Shown here in pieces: positions 13,547 through 18,370 of a stretch of DNA of 18,370 bases. Location of the stretch: positions 1 through 18,370 of the forward strand of contig DDYO01000096.1 in assembly GCA_002348045.1 (NCBI GenBank), read 5' to 3'. Each line of letters starts with the position of its first letter. Position 1 is the stretch's first letter. Source of the DNA: Anaerolineales bacterium UBA2232 (GTDB lineage Bacteria > Chloroflexota > Anaerolineae > UBA2200). The position numbers and the translations under genes are program-made. Under the pieces are notes generated by a model. The model did not search any database. It was given only the letters and a program-made list of their open reading frames with translations, and was not told where the DNA came from.

Positions 13547-15613
13547 CTATTCGCCTGCGTCCTTCTTCATCGCCTCGATGATCACCTGCTGAGCGTGGGA
13601 GGGAACCCGCTCGTAGCGCAGGAATTCCATGGTAAAGTAACCGCGGCCTTGTGTCATGGACCTAAGGTCAGCTGCATAGCGCTGAATCTCCGCCAGCGGC
13701 GCTTCAGCGTTCACCACGCTATTCCCCTTCTGCTGGTCCATGCCCAGCACCCGTGCACGCTTGGTGTTCAGATCACCGAGGATATCGCCCATAAACTGCT
13801 CGGGAACGATGATGGTGACCTTCATGATTGGTTCCAACAGAACGGGATCACCAGTTTCCCAGGCCCTCTTTACAGCCAGGTGAGCGGCAAGCTTAAAGGC
13901 GATTTCCGATGAGTCCACCGGGTGTGAGGAGCCGTCGTACAGGGCAGCTCTTACATCCGTGATGGGGTAGCCTGCCAGATCCCCCTTGACCACAGCCTCC
14001 ATCAGGCCCTTTTCCACCGCCGGAATAAAGTTCTTGGGCACGTGTCCGCCGTAAACCTCGTCCGCAAATTCCACACCGGTACCGGGCGGCAGAGGATCAA
14101 AGCGAATCCAGACGTCACCGAATTGGCCGCGACCACCGGTCTGCTTCTTATGGCGGCCCTGTACCTGCACCGTCTTTGTGATGGTCTCTCGGTATGGCAC
14201 CCTGGGAATCGCCGTGACCACTTCCACTCCGAACTTGACCTGCAGGCGACGCACCGCAATGTCAATGTGGGATTCGCCCATACCCGAGATCACGGTCTCA
14301 TTGGTGTCCGCGTCGCGCCGAACCCTGAGGGTAGGATCCTCTTCCACCAGCCGAGCCAGAGCAGAACCCATCTTGTCCAGGTCGGCCTTGGTCTTTGGCG
14401 CCACAGCAGCGAAGGCAACAGGATTGGGGAAGGTGATGCCCGGCAGAATCAGGGGATGGTCTTTGTCACACAGGGTGTCGGCAGTAGTCGCGCTCTGCAG
14501 TTTGGCCACAGCGCCAATGTCCCCCGCGATGATATCTTTGACCGGGATTTGCTCCTTTCCCCGCAAGAGGAAGAGCTGCCCCAAGCGTTCCTCTTGTCCC
14601 TTGGTCGCATTGAAGGCTCGCGAATCGCTCTGCAGAGTCCCAGAGTAAACGCGCAAATACGTAACCTTGCCAACGTATGGGTCAGCCATTGTCTTAAAGA
14701 CCAGCGCTGCCAAAGGTCCGCCAGGACCAACCTTCAGCACCTCTTCACTGCCGTCCTTGACGTTGGTGCCAGTGGCCTGAACGACGGCAGCGGAGGGCAA
14801 GTAGCGAACTATCGCATCCTGCAGGAGCCGCACGCCGATGTTCTGCACTGCCGACCCACACAGCACCGGCACGACTTTGCGAGTTGCCACGGCCTTGGCC
14901 ACTCCCGTGCGAATCTCCTCCTCACTCAGCTCGCCGCCGTCAAGGTACTTCATGATCAGCTCATCATCTGCCTCAGCCGCAGCTTCTACCAGCTGCTGAT
15001 GCAGCGTGTCAGCCTCATCACGAAGGTCTCCCGGAATCTCCGCGGCCTTCTTGCCATCGCCCACGTATGCCTTCATGGCGAGAAGGTCCACGACTCCAGT
15101 GAACGAGGCCTGTGCCCCTATGGGAAGGTGCAACGGAAGGAGGTTTTCACCAAACTTGGCTTTCATCTGGTCAAGGGTCCGCTGAAAACTGGCGTTCTCT
15201 CGGTCCATCTTGTTGATAAAGGCGAGCCGGGGCAGCGCCATCTCGTCAGCGTACTGCCAGACCAGTTCCGTCCCCACCTCAACCCCCGAAGCAGCGCAAA
15301 GGACTACCACGACGCCATCGCAAACCCGCAGGGCGCCCTTCACTTCACCCACAAAGTCGGCATACCCAGGAGCGTCCAGCAAGTTTACCTTGCACCCCTC
15401 CCATTCCCAGGGCAAAACAGACGTGCCGACAGAACTCTTGCGCCGGATTTCCTCAGGGTCACAGTCAGAGACGGTGTTACCTTCATCTACCTTGCCCAAG
15501 CGGTTCACAACGCCCGTGTTGAATAGAATCGCTTCGCCGAGGGACGTCTTCCCCGCTCCACTGTGGGAGACCAGGCCCACATTGCGCAGTTCCTCGGCCT
15601 TGTAAGTCTTCAT
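13547..15613 (-). CDS. EF-G-like translation GTPase (EF-G2/FusA2 type)
   Basis: This 688-residue GTPase has full EF-G length and all five EF-G domains by size. The G motifs are G1 SHSGAGKTS (16-24) in place of the usual GHIDAGKTT, G3 DAPGYADF (80-87) and G4 NKMD (134-137). The switch I region reads 'NTVSDCDPEE' where housekeeping EF-G has 'GTMDWMEQE'. These differences and the ending KKDAGE mark it as the EF-G2-like paralogue rather than fusA. The canonical factor normally sits with rpsL-rpsG-tuf, which are absent here. AGGAGG lies 4 nt before ATG 15613. It is monocistronic, with its own promoter overlapping that of the divergent lipoprotein gene. EF-G2 proteins bind the ribosome in some bacteria, but their role is unsettled. 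Confidence 0.88.
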   Translation of the reverse strand: MKTYKAEELRNVGLVSHSGAGKTSLGEAILFNTGVVNRLGKVDEGNTVSDCDPEEIRRKSSVGTSVLPWEWEGCKVNLLDAPGYADFVGEVKGALRVCDGVVVVLCAASGVEVGTELVWQYADEMALPRLAFINKMDRENASFQRTLDQMKAKFGENLLPLHLPIGAQASFTGVVDLLAMKAYVGDGKKAAEIPGDLRDEADTLHQQLVEAAAEADDELIMKYLDGGELSEEEIRTGVAKAVATRKVVPVLCGSAVQNIGVRLLQDAIVRYLPSAAVVQATGTNVKDGSEEVLKVGPGGPLAALVFKTMADPYVGKVTYLRVYSGTLQSDSRAFNATKGQEERLGQLFLLRGKEQIPVKDIIAGDIGAVAKLQSATTADTLCDKDHPLILPGITFPNPVAFAAVAPKTKADLDKMGSALARLVEEDPTLRVRRDADTNETVISGMGESHIDIAVRRLQVKFGVEVVTAIPRVPYRETITKTVQVQGRHKKQTGGRGQFGDVWIRFDPLPPGTGVEFADEVYGGHVPKNFIPAVEKGLMEAVVKGDLAGYPITDVRAALYDGSSHPVDSSEIAFKLAAHLAVKRAWETGDPVLLEPIMKVTIIVPEQFMGDILGDLNTKRARVLGMDQQKGNSVVNAEAPLAEIQRYAADLRSMTQGRGYFTMEFLRYERVPSHAQQVIIEAMKKDAGE

Positions 15614-15675
15614 CCGACCTCCTGTGGTCAACGTGAGAAGCACCGCCGTCACCAGACCGCGGTGGGGCCCCGTGC

Positions 15676-15706
15676 TTGCCCAAACCGGGCTATCTTATGC
15701 TATAAT
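15676..15706 (+). promoter_or_regulatory. Promoter of the solute-binding lipoprotein gene
   Basis: A perfect TATAAT (15701-15706) is preceded by TGC, an extended -10. A possible TTGCCC -35 lies at 15676-15681 with a long 19-base spacer. Transcription should begin about 15713-15714, which is the A of the first usable ATG. That predicts a leaderless mRNA. Confidence 0.6.
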
Positions 15707-15720
15707 GTCACAAATGTCAA
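15692..15720 (-). promoter_or_regulatory. Promoter of the EF-G-like gene, interlocked with a divergent promoter
   Basis: On the minus strand a perfect TTGACA (15720-15715) and TAAGAT (15697-15692) are 17 bases apart. The start would be near 15685, with a leader of about 72 nt. The spacer contains the -10 box of the plus-strand promoter, so the two polymerases cannot bind together. Confidence 0.6.
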
Positions 15721-16853
15721 TTCATTTTGGACCTCGCTCAGGCTCGTGCCATTCGCAAGTCCAGGACACGCCTTCGCGCGGTGACCCTACTCCCACCCTT
15801 AGGCGAAGGGCATTCTTGCAGTGGGCGGCGGGAGTACTGGCCTCCTTCTGCCTATCAGGCTGTGCGACCCCAGTCCCTGCACCAGCGACGCCCGGTTCCC
15901 CTTCCGGATCCTTCACCTCCACGGCAAACCGCAGTACACCGCCCTGGCGCATCGGACGCTCAGGCCGGGGCGACATCAATCCATGGATGGTGATGTTCAG
16001 CGCCCACCTGGAGTATGGGATCCGAGAAAAGTATCGCGCTTGGTTTGCCGAGTACCATGCTACGCAAGCAAACTGGGATGCGCACAAGCAAATCGAGGAT
16101 ATCCGCGCCCTGCTGGCTCGAGACATCGATCTCCTTGTCATCGACCCCCTGGAGGACGTCACCGTCGCAAACGGCCTGGAGCAGGCCCAGTTGCCCCTCA
16201 TCCTGGCCGGTTCCACCCTGGACATCTCTGGTAATGTCGTCCGAGTGAGGTTGCCGACTGAGGATCAAGGCAGGGCGAGTGCAGACTGGCTGGCCCATAC
16301 CGTGGGATCAGGTCGTGTGATCGTTCTGAGCAGTCGAACAGGCCTCAGCTCTGGCGCAGAGTGGCTACGAGGAGTCCGAGCCTCGGCTCTGGCGGAGTTC
16401 GCTGATCTAGAGCACAGCTTTGTCCGCAGTTCGTGGTCTGTTGACAGCGCCCGAGACGCCCTAGCCGCCGTGCTAACGGAGCATGACGTTATCGACGGTG
16501 TGTTGGTTAACAACGGGTTGCTGGCGCTAGGGGCTGCCCAGGCCTTCCTCGATCGGGGGCTTTCCATCCCGCCGATTTCCGGGGCGGACGATTGGAATGG
16601 GTGGTTGCGGTTCGCCCGAGAACACGACATTCTCTTCACGGGCTATAGCGGCGCTGCCAACATGGGGCTACTGTGCATTACGCTGGCCGTCCAGCTCCTC
16701 TCTGGCGAGAGCGTACCTGCCGTTACGACCTTTGGTTACGAGCTATTAGACAACTCTTCTCTGGATCGCTTCTACCGACCCGAGCTCAATGACCACTACT
16801 GGGGGGTTCATGACCTGCCTGAGGCATGGATCCAGCGGATGTTCCGGCTATGA
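15714..16853 (+). CDS. Tat-type lipoprotein, type-1 periplasmic solute-binding protein
   Basis: This 379-residue protein carries a twin-arginine lipoprotein signal: R30-R31-R32-A-F-L-Q (consensus RRxFLK), a hydrophobic stretch AAGVLASFCL, then the lipobox LSGC with C50 as the lipidated residue. A Ser/Thr/Pro-rich linker (about 51-75) leads into a two-lobed type-1 binding fold like sugar-binding and LacI-like proteins. Supporting segments are 'DIDLLVIDPLEDVTVANGLEQAQLPLILAG' in lobe 1, 'GSGRVIVLSS' opening lobe 2, and 'HDVIDGVLVNNGLLALGAAQAFLDRG'. The start is ATG 15714. An in-frame ATG at 15705 lies inside the -10 box, and no ribosome-binding site precedes either. No permease or ATPase gene follows; the next gene is adenine deaminase, 129 bp downstream, so a nucleoside or base ligand is possible but unproven. 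Confidence 0.8.
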   Translation: MSIHFGPRSGSCHSQVQDTPSRGDPTPTLRRRAFLQWAAGVLASFCLSGCATPVPAPATPGSPSGSFTSTANRSTPPWRIGRSGRGDINPWMVMFSAHLEYGIREKYRAWFAEYHATQANWDAHKQIEDIRALLARDIDLLVIDPLEDVTVANGLEQAQLPLILAGSTLDISGNVVRVRLPTEDQGRASADWLAHTVGSGRVIVLSSRTGLSSGAEWLRGVRASALAEFADLEHSFVRSSWSVDSARDALAAVLTEHDVIDGVLVNNGLLALGAAQAFLDRGLSIPPISGADDWNGWLRFAREHDILFTGYSGAANMGLLCITLAVQLLSGESVPAVTTFGYELLDNSSLDRFYRPELNDHYWGVHDLPEAWIQRMFRL

Positions 16854-16855
16854 GA

Positions 16856-16870
16856 GCGCCAAGAAGGCGC
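16856..16870. repeat. Short hairpin after the lipoprotein stop
   Basis: GCGCC and GGCGC form a 5-bp stem with loop AAGAA, 3 bases after the lipoprotein stop codon. It is too short and lacks a U-tract, so at best it is a weak terminator or mRNA 3' stabiliser. The rest of the 129-base gap shows no clear promoter, so the two genes may be cotranscribed. Confidence 0.3.
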
Positions 16871-16982
16871 ACTGTGCGGCCATTTATGGGTGCCCGGCCG
16901 AGCTCTTCTCTTGGGTCATTTGGATGTCGCCGCCGTTTCCCGCGACTCACAACAATTGCCCGATTCCACCCAGGAGGTAGAC

Positions 16983-18370
16983 ATGCTTCTTGAGGAGCTG
17001 ATTCAGGTAGCCCGGGGCGAGGTTGAAGCCGACCTCCTGCTCAAAAATGCCCGGGTGGTTAACGTCTTTTCCGGCGAGATCCACGACGCCGATGTTGCAA
17101 TCCACGAAACGCGAATCGTGGGGTTTGGTGCCTACAGAGCGCGCCAGGTCATTGATCTGCACGGGCAGTTTCTCTCCCCTGGCTTTATCGATGGACACGT
17201 ACACATCGAGAGCGCCATGCTTCGGGTTTCGGAATTTGCTCGCGTCGTTGTACCGCACGGGACCACCACGGTCGTATGCGATCCCCACGAAATCTCCAAT
17301 GTGTTGGGCCTGGACGGAATACGGTATATCCTCGAGTCAAGCAAGTACACGCCGTTCAGCGTTTATGTTATGCTGCCCTCTTGCGTACCCTCTACGGACA
17401 TGGAGACCGCAGGTTCCCGGCTCATGGCCGAAGACCTGCAGGGTATGCTCGGCAACGAATGGGTCTTGGGATTGGGCGAGATGATGAACTACCCCGGGGT
17501 CATCTTCCGCCAGGAGGACGTCCTGCAAAAGATCAAGACGGCGCGAAACAAGCCCATAGATGGGCATGCGCCGGGGCTGACTGGTCGAGATCTCAACGCC
17601 TATGTTGCTGCAGGCATCCTGTCGGATCATGAATGCACCAACGTAGAAGAAGCCCGGGAAAAGCTCCGCCTCGGGATGCACATCATGGTCCGCGAAGGCA
17701 CTACTGCTCGCGATCTGGAACCGCTTCTTCCTCTGATCACAGCGCAAAACGCGCACCAGTGCATGTTCGTCACCGACGACCGCCATCTTTCGGACCTCTT
17801 AAATGAGGGGCATGTGGACTTTGTGGTCCGCAAAGCCGTTCGCCTTGGCCTGGATCCGGTCACGGCAATTCAGATGGCGACCCTGAACGCAGCCAGATAC
17901 TTTGGCCTCAAAGACAAGGGCGGCATCGGCCCAGGGATGCAGGCCGATCTGGTGGTGCTGGACAACCTGCACGACCTGAACGCACGTATGGTCTTCCGGG
18001 CAGGGGCACTGGTGGCCATGGAGGGTGAGCTCACCCCACAGAAGCAAAAGCCCAAGGACGTACCACTTCGCAGCTCGATGAACATAAACTGGCGACGAGC
18101 CCGCGACTTGAGGGTGCCTACGGCAGGTACTGCCATGCGGGTAATCGGCGTGCTGCCAGACCAGATCGTAACGGAGCATCTGATGGAGGCTCCCACGGTG
18201 GACGGCGATCTGGCTCTAGCTGACACAGAGCGGGACATCTTGAAGATCGCCGTGATTGAACGCCATTTGGCCTCGGGAAATGTGGGGATTGGCTTTGTCA
18301 AGGGATTGGGCCTGCAGCGTGGCGCGATCGCGTCGTCCGTTGCCCATGACTCGCACAATTTGGTCGTCGT
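16983..18370 (+). CDS. ade: Adenine deaminase (3' end beyond the window)
   Basis: The first 462 residues are present out of roughly 570-600 in the family. The enzyme converts adenine to hypoxanthine and ammonia in the cytosol for purine salvage or breakdown. The metal-binding amidohydrolase core begins SPGFIDGHVHIES (H72, H74). Highly characteristic adenine deaminase segments follow: PHGTTTVVCDPHEISNVLG (about 96-114), LGLGEMMNYPGV, DGHAPGLTG, GILSDHECTNVEEA, and FVTDDRHLSDL. AGGAGG (16972-16977) precedes the ATG at 16983. The frame is still open at the window end, so the C-terminal part of the family's extra domain is missing here only because of the window edge. It follows a solute-binding lipoprotein gene, which may supply a related substrate. 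With the hydantoinase it hints at nucleobase use. Confidence 0.93.
   Translation, partial: MLLEELIQVARGEVEADLLLKNARVVNVFSGEIHDADVAIHETRIVGFGAYRARQVIDLHGQFLSPGFIDGHVHIESAMLRVSEFARVVVPHGTTTVVCDPHEISNVLGLDGIRYILESSKYTPFSVYVMLPSCVPSTDMETAGSRLMAEDLQGMLGNEWVLGLGEMMNYPGVIFRQEDVLQKIKTARNKPIDGHAPGLTGRDLNAYVAAGILSDHECTNVEEAREKLRLGMHIMVREGTTARDLEPLLPLITAQNAHQCMFVTDDRHLSDLLNEGHVDFVVRKAVRLGLDPVTAIQMATLNAARYFGLKDKGGIGPGMQADLVVLDNLHDLNARMVFRAGALVAMEGELTPQKQKPKDVPLRSSMNINWRRARDLRVPTAGTAMRVIGVLPDQIVTEHLMEAPTVDGDLALADTERDILKIAVIERHLASGNVGIGFVKGLGLQRGAIASSVAHDSHNLVV

Noticed and set aside
14042..15526. 494-codon open frame antisense to the EF-G-like gene
   Set aside because: It lies wholly opposite a well-supported GTPase gene, has no ribosome-binding site and no recognisable domain. 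Long antisense frames are common in GC-rich DNA.
15705..15713. ATG 15705 as the lipoprotein start
   Set aside because: It lies inside the TATAAT box, so it would be upstream of the predicted transcript start.
16854..16982. Purine riboswitch before adenine deaminase
   Set aside because: The 129-base gap lacks the three-way-junction core and kissing-loop sequences of purine riboswitches; only weak short stems are visible.

Overview
The window reads as chromosomal DNA from a GC-rich (roughly 60% by eye), probably anaerobic bacterium. The best guess is a member of the Chloroflexota (Anaerolineae or a relative). The hints are an exported protein with two LysM domains of the 'NPNYIRLGQ' style, an EF-G2-type factor, a tungsten/molybdenum aldehyde oxidoreductase and a Tat-type solute-binding lipoprotein. 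This assignment is inference; no rRNA or other phylogenetic marker is present. I see no mobile elements, CRISPR arrays, tRNAs or rRNAs. No gene-free stretch exceeds 300 bases.

Layout. (1) 1-3635, plus strand: a near-perfect sigma-70 promoter drives an SCP2-domain protein, an iron-type alcohol dehydrogenase and an aldehyde:ferredoxin oxidoreductase (AOR). Together these suggest alcohol/aldehyde/acid interconversion with a lipid-carrier-like protein. (2) 3732-5105, minus: a hydantoinase/dihydropyrimidinase with a complete metal site and a strong palindrome just upstream. (3) 5392-5853, minus: a small secreted double-LysM protein with its own promoter. (4) 6055-9658, minus: an operon of an HpcH/HpaI-type aldolase with altered active-site residues, a ThDP-dependent decarboxylase/synthase and a D-2-hydroxyacid dehydrogenase. 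This looks like a 2-oxo-acid/2-hydroxy-acid pathway of unknown substrate. (5) 9822-12053, minus: an exported VIT + von Willebrand A protein.

(6) 12194-12634, minus: the most interesting locus. A C_GCAxxG_C_C-family redox protein has an in-frame TGA exactly where the family has its first invariant cysteine. A perfect 8-bp hairpin with a GUG apical loop follows at bacterial-SECIS distance. I read it as a selenoprotein that standard gene calling would split or truncate. (7) 12906-13430, plus: a tandem-HTH XRE regulator, divergent from the selenoprotein gene. (8) 13547-15613, minus: an EF-G-like (EF-G2/FusA2 type) GTPase, convergent with the regulator across a 14-bp-stem terminator. (9) 15714-16853, plus: a Tat-lipoprotein, type-1 periplasmic binding protein. 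Its promoter interlocks with that of the EF-G-like gene and it appears to have a leaderless start. (10) 16983 to the window end, plus: adenine deaminase, truncated by the window edge.

The gene set suggests an anaerobic heterotroph that scavenges nucleobases and cyclic amides, and oxidises aldehydes through AOR. If the TGA reading is right, the genome must also encode selA, selB, selC and selD, none of which lies in this window.
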